Positions 43,587 through 51,293 of a DNA stretch of 64,000 nucleotides are shown one piece after another; the first letter of the stretch is position 1; each line of letters opens with the position of its first letter. The notes beneath the pieces were generated by a model, which saw only the letters and a program-made list of their open reading frames with translations, did no database searches and was not told the origin of the DNA. The position numbers and the translations under genes are program-made. Origin of the DNA: Hydrogenophaga sp. (GTDB lineage: Bacteria; Pseudomonadota; Gammaproteobacteria; Burkholderiales; Burkholderiaceae_C); NCBI RefSeq assembly GCF_026125785.1, contig NZ_JAHCKL010000021.1, forward strand, positions 1 to 64,000, read 5' to 3'.

Positions 43587-44537
43587 ATGAAGAAACTGCT
43601 ATGCGCGCTGGGCGCGTCCATGACCCTGAGCGCGGCCATGGCCTGGCCCGACAAACCCGTCACCATCGTGGTGCCCTTCCCGCCCGGCGGTTCCACCGAC
43701 ATGATCGCCCGCACCCTGCAGCCCAAACTGCAGGAGAAGTTCGGCGGCAGCTTCGTGGTGGACAACAAGCCGGGGGCCACCGGCACCATTGGCGCCGCGC
43801 AGGTGGTGCGCTCCGCGCCCGATGGCTACACCCTCTTCGTGTCATCGCTCGGTCCGTTCGTGATCGCCCCACACCTGACCAAGGTCAGCTACGACGCCAC
43901 CAAGGACTTCGACCTGATCTCGGTGGCCGTGCAGGCGCCCAACGTGCTGGTGGTGCCCGCCGCCTCGCCCCACAAGAGCATGGCCGACGTGATGGCCTGG
44001 CAGAAGGCCAACCCCGGGAAGATGACGTTCGCCTCTTCCGGCAACGGCAGCAGCGACCACCTGACCGCCGAGCTCTACTGGCAACAGACCGGCACCAGCG
44101 GCGTGCACGTGCCCTACAAGGGCGGTGGCCCGGTGATGACCGATCTGCTGGGCAACCAGGTGGATTCCTCGTTCATGAACATCAACACCGCCATGCCGCA
44201 GATCAAGGCCGGCAAGCTGCGCGCCCTCTCCATCACCAGCGCCCAACGCTCGCCGCTGCTGCCGGACGTGCCCACGCTGCAGGAACTCGGCATCCAGGAC
44301 GCGAACGTGAACTCCTGGCAGGCTGTGGCCGGCCCCAAGGGACTGCCCGCGGACTTGCGCGGCAAGCTGCACGCGGCGATCAAGGACGCGCTCAACGACC
44401 CCGCGATCAAGCCCAAGCTGCTGGACCTGGGGTTTGAGATCGTCGCCAGCACGCCGGAGCAGTTCACCGCGTTCCAGGCGAGCGAGTTCGCTCGCTGGAA
44501 AAAGCTGATCGAGGCGCGCAACATCAAGGCGGATTGA
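43587..44537 (+). CDS. Bug-family receptor of the sugar-acid cluster
   Basis: A 316-residue periplasmic binding protein with signal peptide ([19 protein letters not shown]) and the Bug hallmark [30 protein letters not shown] precedes the ATG. Being first under the LacI-type promoter and before gudD-garL-garR, it probably binds glucarate or galactarate. No TctAB membrane genes are in the cluster, so it must use a permease coded elsewhere or serve in sensing. Confidence 0.9.
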   Translation: MKKLLCALGASMTLSAAMAWPDKPVTIVVPFPPGGSTDMIARTLQPKLQEKFGGSFVVDNKPGATGTIGAAQVVRSAPDGYTLFVSSLGPFVIAPHLTKVSYDATKDFDLISVAVQAPNVLVVPAASPHKSMADVMAWQKANPGKMTFASSGNGSSDHLTAELYWQQTGTSGVHVPYKGGGPVMTDLLGNQVDSSFMNINTAMPQIKAGKLRALSITSAQRSPLLPDVPTLQELGIQDANVNSWQAVAGPKGLPADLRGKLHAAIKDALNDPAIKPKLLDLGFEIVASTPEQFTAFQASEFARWKKLIEARNIKAD

Positions 44538-44545
44538 GGACCACC

Positions 44546-44625
44546 ACCCCCACCGCGCCGCGCCCCTCAAGGGGGCGATGTCCCGGCCCGGCGAAGCCGA
44601 TTCCTCGGCATCCCGGGGTCCGGGG
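44546..44625. repeat. Interspersed GC-rich repeat, copy 3, between receptor gene and gudD
   Basis: Contains the hairpin CGCCCC-TCAAG-GGGCG (44561-44577) and, near 44586-44620, a diverged match to bases 1-35 (shared core CCTCGGCATC). It lies inside an apparent operon and could cause partial termination between the receptor gene and gudD. Confidence 0.6.
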
Positions 44626-44658
44626 CATGTCGCACCGGCCATCTTTCCTCCCTTCCCT

Positions 44659-46005
44659 ATGCTCAAACCTGTCACCGTGTCCGACACGCCGCGCATCACC
44701 GAGTTGCGCGCCATCCCTGTCGCCGGGCGCGACAGCATGTTGCTCAACCTCAGTGGCGCGCACGCGCCGTTCTTCACGCGCAACCTGCTGATCCTCACCG
44801 ACAGTGCGGGGCGCACGGGAGTGGGCGAGGTACCGGGGGGAGAAAAGATCCGGCAGACGCTGGAGGACGCCCGCACGCTGGTGGTAGGCCAGCCGATCGG
44901 CGACCACCAGCGCCTGCTGCGCGAACTGCATGCCCGCTTCGCCGACCGCGACGCGGGCGGACGCGGCCTGCAGACCTTCGACCTGCGCACCACCATCCAT
45001 GCGGTCACTGCGGTGGAGTCGGCGCTGCTGGACCTGCTGGGCCAGCACCTGCAGGTGCCGGTGGCGGCCCTGCTGGGCGAGGGTCAGCAGCGCGCGTCGG
45101 TCGAGATGCTGGGCTACCTGTTCTTCGTGGGCGACCGCAACCGGACCACCCTGCCCTACGCCAGCGAGCCCGATGCGCCCGACGCCTGGTCACGCCTTCG
45201 CCACGAGACAGCCCTGACGCCCGAGGCCGTGGTTCGCCTGGCCGAGGCCGCGCGCGAGCGCTACGGTTTCAACGACTTCAAGCTCAAGGGCGGCGTGCTG
45301 CGCGGCGAGGCCGAGGTGGAAGCCGTCACCGCGCTGCACGAACGCTTTCCGCAGGCGCGCGTGACGCTCGACCCCAACGGCGGCTGGCTGCTGAAAGACG
45401 CGGTGCGCCTGATGCGCGACATGCGCGGCGTGCTGGCGTATGCCGAAGACCCCTGCGGTGCCGAAGAGGGCTTCTCCGGGCGCGAGGTGATGGCCGAGTT
45501 CCGCCGTGCCACCGGCCTGCCCACGGCGACCAACATGGTCGCCACCGACTGGCGCCAACTCAGCCACGCGCTCTCGCTGCAGAGCGTGGACATCCCCCTG
45601 GCCGACCCGCATTTCTGGACCATGGCCGGCAGCGTGCGCGTGGCACAGACCTGCCGCGACTGGGGCCTGACCTGGGGTTCCCATTCCAACAACCATTTCG
45701 ACGTCTCGCTCGCCATGTTCACCCACGTGGGTGCCGCGGCACCCGGCAAGGTGACCGCCATCGACACGCACTGGATCTGGCAGGACGGGCAGCGCCTCAC
45801 GCGCGAGCCGCTGCGCATCGTCGACGGCCATGTGCAGGTGCCCGACAAGCCCGGCCTGGGCGTGGAACTGGACATGGCCGAAGTGGAGAAGGCTCACCAG
45901 CTCTACCGCCAGCATGGCCTGGGCGCGCGCGACGACGCCGTGGCCATGCAGTACCTGCTCCCGGGCTGGACCTTCCACCCCAAGCGACCGGCGCTGGACC
46001 GATGA
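44659..46005 (+). CDS. gudD: Glucarate dehydratase
   Basis: Enolase-superfamily enzyme that converts D-glucarate to 5-keto-4-deoxy-D-glucarate. The 448-residue protein has the family N terminus ([22 protein letters not shown]), the [13 protein letters not shown] catalytic Lys region, metal ligands around [11 protein letters not shown] and [10 protein letters not shown], and [14 protein letters not shown] with the catalytic His. ATG 44659 gives the usual GudD length; the open frame further upstream runs through the repeat. The product is the same as that of GarD, so the two dehydratases converge on GarL. Confidence 0.94.
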   Translation: MLKPVTVSDTPRITELRAIPVAGRDSMLLNLSGAHAPFFTRNLLILTDSAGRTGVGEVPGGEKIRQTLEDARTLVVGQPIGDHQRLLRELHARFADRDAGGRGLQTFDLRTTIHAVTAVESALLDLLGQHLQVPVAALLGEGQQRASVEMLGYLFFVGDRNRTTLPYASEPDAPDAWSRLRHETALTPEAVVRLAEAARERYGFNDFKLKGGVLRGEAEVEAVTALHERFPQARVTLDPNGGWLLKDAVRLMRDMRGVLAYAEDPCGAEEGFSGREVMAEFRRATGLPTATNMVATDWRQLSHALSLQSVDIPLADPHFWTMAGSVRVAQTCRDWGLTWGSHSNNHFDVSLAMFTHVGAAAPGKVTAIDTHWIWQDGQRLTREPLRIVDGHVQVPDKPGLGVELDMAEVEKAHQLYRQHGLGARDDAVAMQYLLPGWTFHPKRPALDR

Positions 46006-46036
46006 CCCCCTCCTGCACAACAAAGGACACGACACC

Positions 46037-46828
46037 ATGAGACCCAACCGACTGCGCGAGATCTGGGCCAGCGGCGGCGCGGTAGCCAACGGCTGGCTGG
46101 CCATCCCCAACAGCTTCTCCGCCGAGACCATGGCGCACCAGGGCTGGGATTCGCTCACCATCGACCTGCAGCATGGCGTGGTGGACTACCAGGCCATGGT
46201 GCCGATGCTGCAGGCGATCTCCACCACGTCCACGGTGCCGGTGGTGCGCGTGCCCTGGCTGGAGCCAGGCATCCTCATGAAGGTGCTCGACGCTGGCGCC
46301 TACGGTGTGATCTGCCCCATGGTCAACACCCGCCAGGATGCCGAGCGGCTGGTCGCCTGGACCCACTACGCGCCGCAGGGCACACGCAGCTTCGGACCGG
46401 TGCGCGCCCTCCTCTATGGCGGCGCCGACTACCCGCGCCACGCCAACGAGACCATCGTGACCTTCGCGATGATCGAGACCGCTCAGGCGCTGGACAACCT
46501 GGACGACATCCTCTCGGTGCCGGGCCTGGACGCGATCTACATCGGTCCCTCGGACCTTTCACTGGCGCTGGGCTGCACCCCGACCTTCGACGATCTCGAT
46601 CCGAAAGCGGCCGCGGCCGTCGAGCACATCCTGGCGCGCGCCAAGGCGCACGGCCTGGTGGCCGGCATCCACAACGGTACGCCCGAGGCAGCGGCACGCC
46701 GCATCGCCATGGGGTTCCAGTTCGTCACCATCGGCTCCGACGCACGTCTGATGGCAGCCGGTTCCCAGCAGGTATTGGCCACGCTGCGTACCTCTCAAAA
46801 ACCCGCAGGCGACACCAACGCCTACTGA
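46037..46828 (+). CDS. garL: HpcH/HpaI aldolase, probable 5-keto-4-deoxy-D-glucarate aldolase
   Basis: Class II aldolase of 263 residues that should cleave 5-keto-4-deoxy-D-glucarate to pyruvate and tartronate semialdehyde. Motifs are LTIDLQHGVVDYQ, VPVVRVPWLEPG, GVICPMVNTRQDAERLV, MIETAQALDN and IYIGPSDLSLALG, which include the metal-binding Glu and Asp. AAAGGA precedes the ATG. The gene name is assigned from context between gudD and garR; HpaI-type substrate specificity is broad. Confidence 0.86.
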   Translation: MRPNRLREIWASGGAVANGWLAIPNSFSAETMAHQGWDSLTIDLQHGVVDYQAMVPMLQAISTTSTVPVVRVPWLEPGILMKVLDAGAYGVICPMVNTRQDAERLVAWTHYAPQGTRSFGPVRALLYGGADYPRHANETIVTFAMIETAQALDNLDDILSVPGLDAIYIGPSDLSLALGCTPTFDDLDPKAAAAVEHILARAKAHGLVAGIHNGTPEAAARRIAMGFQFVTIGSDARLMAAGSQQVLATLRTSQKPAGDTNAY

Positions 46829-46862
46829 ACACGCCACTCTCTCATACACGAAGGACCACTCC

Positions 46863-47747
46863 ATGAAAATCGGATTCATCGGCCTGGGCATCATGGGCAC
46901 GCCCATGGCACTGCGGCTGGCCGGCGCGGGCCATGACTTGTACGTGCACACCCGAAGCCAGGTACCCGAGGCCATGCTGTCGACCGGTGCCCGGCGTTGC
47001 GAGAACGCCGCTGCTGTGGCCCGCGAGGCCGAGGTGGTCTTCACCATGGTGCCCGATACCGCGGACGTGGAAGCCGTGCTGTTCGGCCAGAACGGCGTGG
47101 CCGACGGTTTGAGCGCCGGCAAGGTGGTGGTCGACATGAGTTCCATCAGCCCGATGGCAACCAAAGCCTTCGCCCGGCGCATCAACGCGCTGGGCTGCGA
47201 CTACCTGGACGCACCGGTCTCCGGCGGCGAGGTCGGCGCCAAGGCTGGCACGCTCACCATCATGTGTGGCGGCGATGCGGCTGTGTTCGAGCGCGTACAA
47301 CCTCTGCTGGCGCTGATGGGCAAGAACATCACCCTGGTGGGCGGCAACGGCGACGGCCAGACCACCAAGGTGGCGAACCAGATCATCGTGGCGCTCAACA
47401 TCGCTGCCGTCAGCGAAGCCCTGGTGTTCGCCAGCAAGGCAGGGGCCGATCCCGCCAAGGTGCGCCAGGCCCTCATGGGCGGTTTCGCGGCCAGCCGCAT
47501 CCTGGAGGTGCATGGCGAACGCATGATCCAGCGCACCTTCAACCCAGGCTTCCGCATCCGGCTGCATCAGAAGGACCTGGGGCTGGCGCTGCAGGGCGCG
47601 CGCGAGATCGGCGTGGCGCTGCCGCAGACGGCCAACGCCGCGCAACTCATGCAGACCTGCGCGGCGCACGGCATGGGCGATCTCGACCACTCCGCGCTCG
47701 TCAAGGCCCTGGAACTGATGGCGGACCACGAGGTGGCCAAGGCCTGA
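46863..47747 (+). CDS. garR: 2-hydroxy-3-oxopropionate (tartronate semialdehyde) reductase
   Basis: Beta-hydroxyacid dehydrogenase of 294 residues reducing tartronate semialdehyde to glycerate. The N-terminal Rossmann motif is GFIGLGIMGTPMA, the substrate motif DAPVSGGEVGAKAGTL, and the catalytic Lys lies in QTTKVANQIIVALN. It completes the sugar-acid pathway in this cluster; a glycerate kinase is not present here. Confidence 0.92.
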   Translation: MKIGFIGLGIMGTPMALRLAGAGHDLYVHTRSQVPEAMLSTGARRCENAAAVAREAEVVFTMVPDTADVEAVLFGQNGVADGLSAGKVVVDMSSISPMATKAFARRINALGCDYLDAPVSGGEVGAKAGTLTIMCGGDAAVFERVQPLLALMGKNITLVGGNGDGQTTKVANQIIVALNIAAVSEALVFASKAGADPAKVRQALMGGFAASRILEVHGERMIQRTFNPGFRIRLHQKDLGLALQGAREIGVALPQTANAAQLMQTCAAHGMGDLDHSALVKALELMADHEVAKA

Positions 47748-47813
47748 TCGCATCGCGCCTGCATGGGGTAGCATGGTCCGCGCACGCGCCTCCGCGCGTC
47801 CACGAGGAGCCCC

Positions 47814-48161
47814 ATGCAACCCCAGGTGCAGTTCCGTCTGCGCATACGGCGCGACGATGTCATCGCCATCGGACCCGGCAAGATCGGCCTGCTGGAAGCC
47901 ATCGAGCGCACCGGCTCGATCTCCGCCGCGGGCCGGGAACTGGGCATGTCCTACCGGCGCGCCTGGCTGCTGGTCGACGAGATCAACCGCAGTCTGCGCG
48001 AGCCCGCCGTGGCGGCCTCGGTCGGCGGCGCGCATGGCGGTGGTGCCGCGCTCACACCCGTCGGCCAGGAGATCGTGCGGTGTTACCGCACAGTCGAAAA
48101 CCTGGCACTGCAGGCCGCCGACAAGGAACTGCGCAAGCTCACTCGCCTGCTGAAGCCCTGA
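47814..48161 (+). CDS. ModE-like winged-helix protein without effector domain
   Basis: A 115-residue protein equal to the N-terminal LysR-type winged helix of ModE (GPGKIGLLEAIERTGSISAAGRELGMSYRRAWLLVDEIN). The molybdate-binding MOP domains of full-length ModE are missing, so it belongs to the short form seen in many proteobacteria. It may regulate molybdenum transport or molybdoenzymes, but no such genes are adjacent. Confidence 0.85.
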   Translation: MQPQVQFRLRIRRDDVIAIGPGKIGLLEAIERTGSISAAGRELGMSYRRAWLLVDEINRSLREPAVAASVGGAHGGGAALTPVGQEIVRCYRTVENLALQAADKELRKLTRLLKP

Positions 48162-48184
48162 CGCCACCAGCACAACACGGCGGC

Positions 48185-48475
48185 TCAGTCTCCCGGCGGC
48201 CGCAGCACCTGTCCCAGGTCCGAGGCGTCCTCGGCACCGAGCAGGAAAGACAGGCTGACGTTGCTCGACAGCACCAGGGTGAGCGCCACTTCGCCAGAGC
48301 CTGCCACGGGCTCCACCAGCCATTCGCATACGCGCACCGCACTGCGCGGCTCCTGCAGGCGGCTGAGGGCCGCGCGCACCCAGACCTCCTGCTGCTGCGG
48401 CCGCCCGGGCAGGATGTCCGCGGCCATGGGCGCAAGCCCGGCTGACAAGGGATTGGAAGGCAGCGGTGTGGCCAT
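48185..48475 (-). CDS. Hypothetical protein, 96 residues
   Basis: A small acidic-neutral protein without signal peptide or membrane helix. The central part (EVWVRAALSRLQEPRSAVRV and GSGEVALTLVLSSNVSLSFLLG) alternates in a beta-like pattern. I recognise no family. ATG 48475 was chosen; the upstream in-frame part has no support. It is convergent with the ModE-like gene and its role is unknown. Confidence 0.55.
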   Translation of the reverse strand: MATPLPSNPLSAGLAPMAADILPGRPQQQEVWVRAALSRLQEPRSAVRVCEWLVEPVAGSGEVALTLVLSSNVSLSFLLGAEDASDLGQVLRPPGD

Positions 48476-48595
48476 GGTGTGCCTGGGGAAGATGAAACGG
48501 CTGCGCCTCCCAGGGGAGACGCTATGTTCACCAGAATATAACCACACTGCATCCCGCGAGCAAGAAAAAAACGACCGCGAGATCACGGGCCGGGT

Positions 48596-49126
48596 TCAGC
48601 TCGCCGCAAAGCGCCGGGCGTACTCCGCCTCCAGGCGCGCATGCGTGGCCCAGAAACCGACAGGCTCCTGGCCTTCCAGCCGCGCGCGCAGGATGCCCAG
48701 GTGGGCATGCCAGCCAGCCGAGACGGCGAGCACGGCGCCCTGGTTGGCCAGCCTCGAATGCGTGATGACCAACTGCACCTGAGCGCCACGCGGCGTGAGT
48801 TCAAAGCGCACCGCCGAGGACTCGCCCCAGGTAAAAGCCAGCAAGGTGGGCGGTTCGCAGTCGGTCACGACGCCGTGAAGGCGGTGCTCACCCGATTCGC
48901 TGCGGTACTTTTCGGGTGGTGCAATGTCGTCCTTGGCCAGGCCACTGTTGCGGAACACGAGCTCCACCTGTCCGCCGGGCTGCAACCCCATCGGGCCACC
49001 GGCCAGCCACAGGGCGCGTTTGTCGGCTTCGGTAAGGTAAGCCCAGAGGCGTTCGATGGGACCTGGCAACAGGCGTTCGATGCGCACGGTATCGGTGGCG
49101 GTGAGCACGCCGTAGTCGTCGTTCAT
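48596..49126 (-). CDS. SRPBCC (AHSA1-like) protein
   Basis: A 176-residue START-like protein of the AHSA1/CalC family, with RIERLLPGPIERLWAYLTEADKRALWL and the C-terminal SAGWHAHLGILRARLEG, both typical. These proteins form a hydrophobic pocket; functions range from Hsp90 co-chaperone to ligand carrier. AGGAG precedes the ATG. The start overlaps the stop of the ArsR-type regulator by 4 bases, a widespread ArsR-SRPBCC gene pair. Confidence 0.85.
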   Translation of the reverse strand: MNDDYGVLTATDTVRIERLLPGPIERLWAYLTEADKRALWLAGGPMGLQPGGQVELVFRNSGLAKDDIAPPEKYRSESGEHRLHGVVTDCEPPTLLAFTWGESSAVRFELTPRGAQVQLVITHSRLANQGAVLAVSAGWHAHLGILRARLEGQEPVGFWATHARLEAEYARRFAAS

Positions 49127-49500
49127 GGTTTTCTCCTGGATGGGTGGCGGGTTCGGGGTTGGCGGGCGCGGTCCTCGGCCTTGAGCAGGGCCTCCAGCAC
49201 GTCCAGGCGCTCCTGCCAGAACCGCTCGTAATGGCGTATCCATTCCATGCCCGCGTGCAGCGGCGCCGCGTCCAGCGCGCACAGGTGCGTGCGGCCGCTG
49301 ACGGTGCGCTGCAATAACCCGGCTCCCTCCAGCACCTTGATGTGCTTGGAGGCCGCCGCCAGCGAGATCGCGAACGGTGCCGCCAGCTCACCCACCGGCC
49401 GAGGGTTCTCGGCCAGAGACTGCAGCATCGCGCGGCGCGTGGGATCGGCCAGTGCGTGGAACACGGCATCAAGGCGGTCTGGGCTTGAATGTTTAACCAT
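49123..49500 (-). CDS. ArsR-family regulator paired with SRPBCC protein
   Basis: A 125-residue winged-helix regulator (DAVFHALADPTRRAMLQSLAE, then VGELAAPFAISLAAASKHIKVLEGAGLL). It lacks the ELCVCDL metal site of ArsR/SmtB metal sensors, so it is probably not a metal sensor. ATG 49500 sits within the palindrome AACCATATGGTT, so autorepression would block both transcription and translation. Confidence 0.88.
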   Translation of the reverse strand: MVKHSSPDRLDAVFHALADPTRRAMLQSLAENPRPVGELAAPFAISLAAASKHIKVLEGAGLLQRTVSGRTHLCALDAAPLHAGMEWIRHYERFWQERLDVLEALLKAEDRARQPRTRHPSRRKP

Positions 49501-49546
49501 ATGGTTGAATTTAGGCCAGGCGCGGCAAAATGTCAACCGGATGGTT
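49495..49546. promoter_or_regulatory. Two ArsR-type operators in the divergent promoter
   Basis: AACCATATGGTT (49495-49506) is a perfect 12-base palindrome over the arsR start codon. AACCGGATGGTT (49535-49546) is a second copy with two changes, 40 bases away, close to the start of the divergent DUF1330 gene. The pair probably binds the local ArsR protein. Confidence 0.65.
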
Positions 49547-49581
49547 AAATGTTTTCATCACCCTTTTTAAGGAGCTGCCCC

Positions 49582-49869
49582 ATGCCCGCCTACATCCATG
49601 CCAACGTGGAAGTGACCGACCCCGCCACCTACGAGCGCTACCGCCAGGACGTGCCCGCGGTCGTTGCAGCACACGGCGGGCGTTTCCTGGTGCGGGGCGG
49701 TGCCGCCACCATGCTGGAAGGCGACGGCACACCGCGCAGACAGGTGATCCTGGAGTTTCCTGACATGGCCCACCTCATGGCCTTCTACCATTCGCCCGAG
49801 TACCAGCGGCTGGTGGCCATACGCCAGAGCGCCTCACGCGGCACGCTGGTGGCTATCGAGGGGGTCTGA
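49582..49869 (+). CDS. DUF1330 family protein
   Basis: A 95-residue ferredoxin-like-fold protein of the DUF1330 family (MPAYIHANVEVTDPATYERY, RFLVRGG, VILEFPDMAHLMAFYHSPEYQRL). AAGGAG lies eight bases before ATG 49582. Function of the family is unknown. It is divergent from the ArsR gene and may share its operators. Its 3-prime end overlaps the convergent creD by 36 bases. Confidence 0.87.
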   Translation: MPAYIHANVEVTDPATYERYRQDVPAVVAAHGGRFLVRGGAATMLEGDGTPRRQVILEFPDMAHLMAFYHSPEYQRLVAIRQSASRGTLVAIEGV

Positions 49870-51195
49870 GGCCGCAGGGGCCGAGCCCATCACGTTGTAC
49901 CAGTCCACACGACGGGTGGCCGTCATGACGGCGGCCAACACACCAAACAGCAGCAAGGAGCCCATCATCAGCGCGTTGTCTTCCGAGATGAGGATGCCGT
50001 AAAGCACCCCGTACAACGCCACAAGCAAGCCGCTCATGAGCAGGCCCGGCCGCCAGCCTCCCAGCACGTGGCGCAGATAGTGCGCCAGCAGCCCGGAACA
50101 GGCCAGGCTGGCCGACAGATAGGCCCAGCGGAATGCCACATGCTCCGACAGCGAGAGCAGCAGCAGAAAGAACAACACCAAGGCCGCGCCGATCATGAGG
50201 TACTGCATGGGATGGATGCGCCAGCGGCGCACCATCTCCAGCACGAAGAAGGCCGCGAACGTCAGCACGATGAACATCGTCGCGTATTTGGTGGCACGCT
50301 CGGTCTGCCGGTAGACGTCCACGGGGTCGTCCAGGCTGACGGAGAAGCCTTCGATCGCCTCGCCCCGGCCTTCGTGCTGCAGGAATTGTTGCTGCGAGCG
50401 AGCAGAGAGCGATGGCACGCTCCATCGGGCCTCGAAACCCTGTCCACTCACCGTGCGTGAACGCGGCAGGAAGTCGCCACCAAAGTTCGGGTGCGGCCAG
50501 GCACCGCTGATGCTCACGGTGTTCTCGTCGGCCAGCGGCACCCAGCCCAGTCGCCCGGTGCCGGCCAGTTCCAACCGGAGGGTGAAGGGAACCGCCTCGC
50601 CCGAGCGCAGCACCTGCAGGTTCACTGGCGCGCCCAGGGGCAACGGCGCGCGTTGCGGCGACATGGCGGGCGACACCACCAGGGCTTGGCCGCCCAGGTT
50701 CATCTGCGGCACGCTCTGCAGGCCGCGCAGGTCGCTCACACCCAGCAGGACACGCGGCTGCCCAAGTACGACCTCGCCATTCTTCTCGCGTGGCTCGACT
50801 TCGCTCCACACGAAGCTGCCGGAAATTTCGTGGATGCTGGTGTAGACGGTGACGGGAAATATGCCGCGCCAGCGCACCTCCGTATCCAGCCGGCTGCGGG
50901 TATCCATACGCACAGGAAAGCGGATCGCCACCCGCTCCTCGGAGACGCGCTCTTCCCGCGTTCTGCCTTCGGCGGTCGCCACAGTTCGCGTAAAGGTCTC
51001 TGTATACGGCAGGTAGAGCACCGGCCCGGTAAGCGTCTGTGGACCGGCATGCGCCCTGGCCACGTCGGAGGACGCGGTGCCTCTGTTCTGGGAGCGTTCA
51101 CGGATCACGTCACGCACCATGGTCAGTGGAATCAGGAGCAGCAGCATCAGCACACCGATGACCAGCACTTTGTTCAGCAAGGGGTATTTGTTCAA
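49834..51195 (-). CDS. creD: Inner-membrane protein CreD
   Basis: A 453-residue membrane protein of the CreD family, with an N-terminal helix (VLVIGVLMLLLLIPLTMV), a large periplasmic domain (TGPVLYLPYTE, FPVRMDTRSRL) and a C-terminal set of about six helices. In E. coli creD is the main target of CreBC and affects envelope integrity and beta-lactam or colicin tolerance. TTG 51195 was chosen as start because CGGAG is six bases upstream and the N terminus matches the family; no ATG fits. A CreB-tag-like site lies upstream. Confidence 0.88.
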   Translation of the reverse strand: MNKYPLLNKVLVIGVLMLLLLIPLTMVRDVIRERSQNRGTASSDVARAHAGPQTLTGPVLYLPYTETFTRTVATAEGRTREERVSEERVAIRFPVRMDTRSRLDTEVRWRGIFPVTVYTSIHEISGSFVWSEVEPREKNGEVVLGQPRVLLGVSDLRGLQSVPQMNLGGQALVVSPAMSPQRAPLPLGAPVNLQVLRSGEAVPFTLRLELAGTGRLGWVPLADENTVSISGAWPHPNFGGDFLPRSRTVSGQGFEARWSVPSLSARSQQQFLQHEGRGEAIEGFSVSLDDPVDVYRQTERATKYATMFIVLTFAAFFVLEMVRRWRIHPMQYLMIGAALVLFFLLLLSLSEHVAFRWAYLSASLACSGLLAHYLRHVLGGWRPGLLMSGLLVALYGVLYGILISEDNALMMGSLLLFGVLAAVMTATRRVDWYNVMGSAPAASDPLDSHQRAA

Positions 51196-51269
51196 GACAG
51201 GCTCCGTGGATGAAACCCGGGCAGTCTCTCCCTCGCATGAGCAACACCCGTGCAGCGAGCGGGAAATTT

Positions 51270-51285
51270 GTGCAGCGAAAGTGAA
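51270..51285 (-). promoter_or_regulatory. CreB-tag-like site upstream of creD
   Basis: On the minus strand TTCACTTTCGCTGCAC matches the Cre/Blr tag TTCAC-N6-TTCAC at 9 of 10 fixed positions. It lies about 75 bases upstream of the creD start. A direct repeat of GTGCAGCGA (51250-51258 and 51270-51278, plus strand) extends the region by a 20-base step. Confidence 0.6.
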
Positions 51286-51293
51286 GCGCCGTA

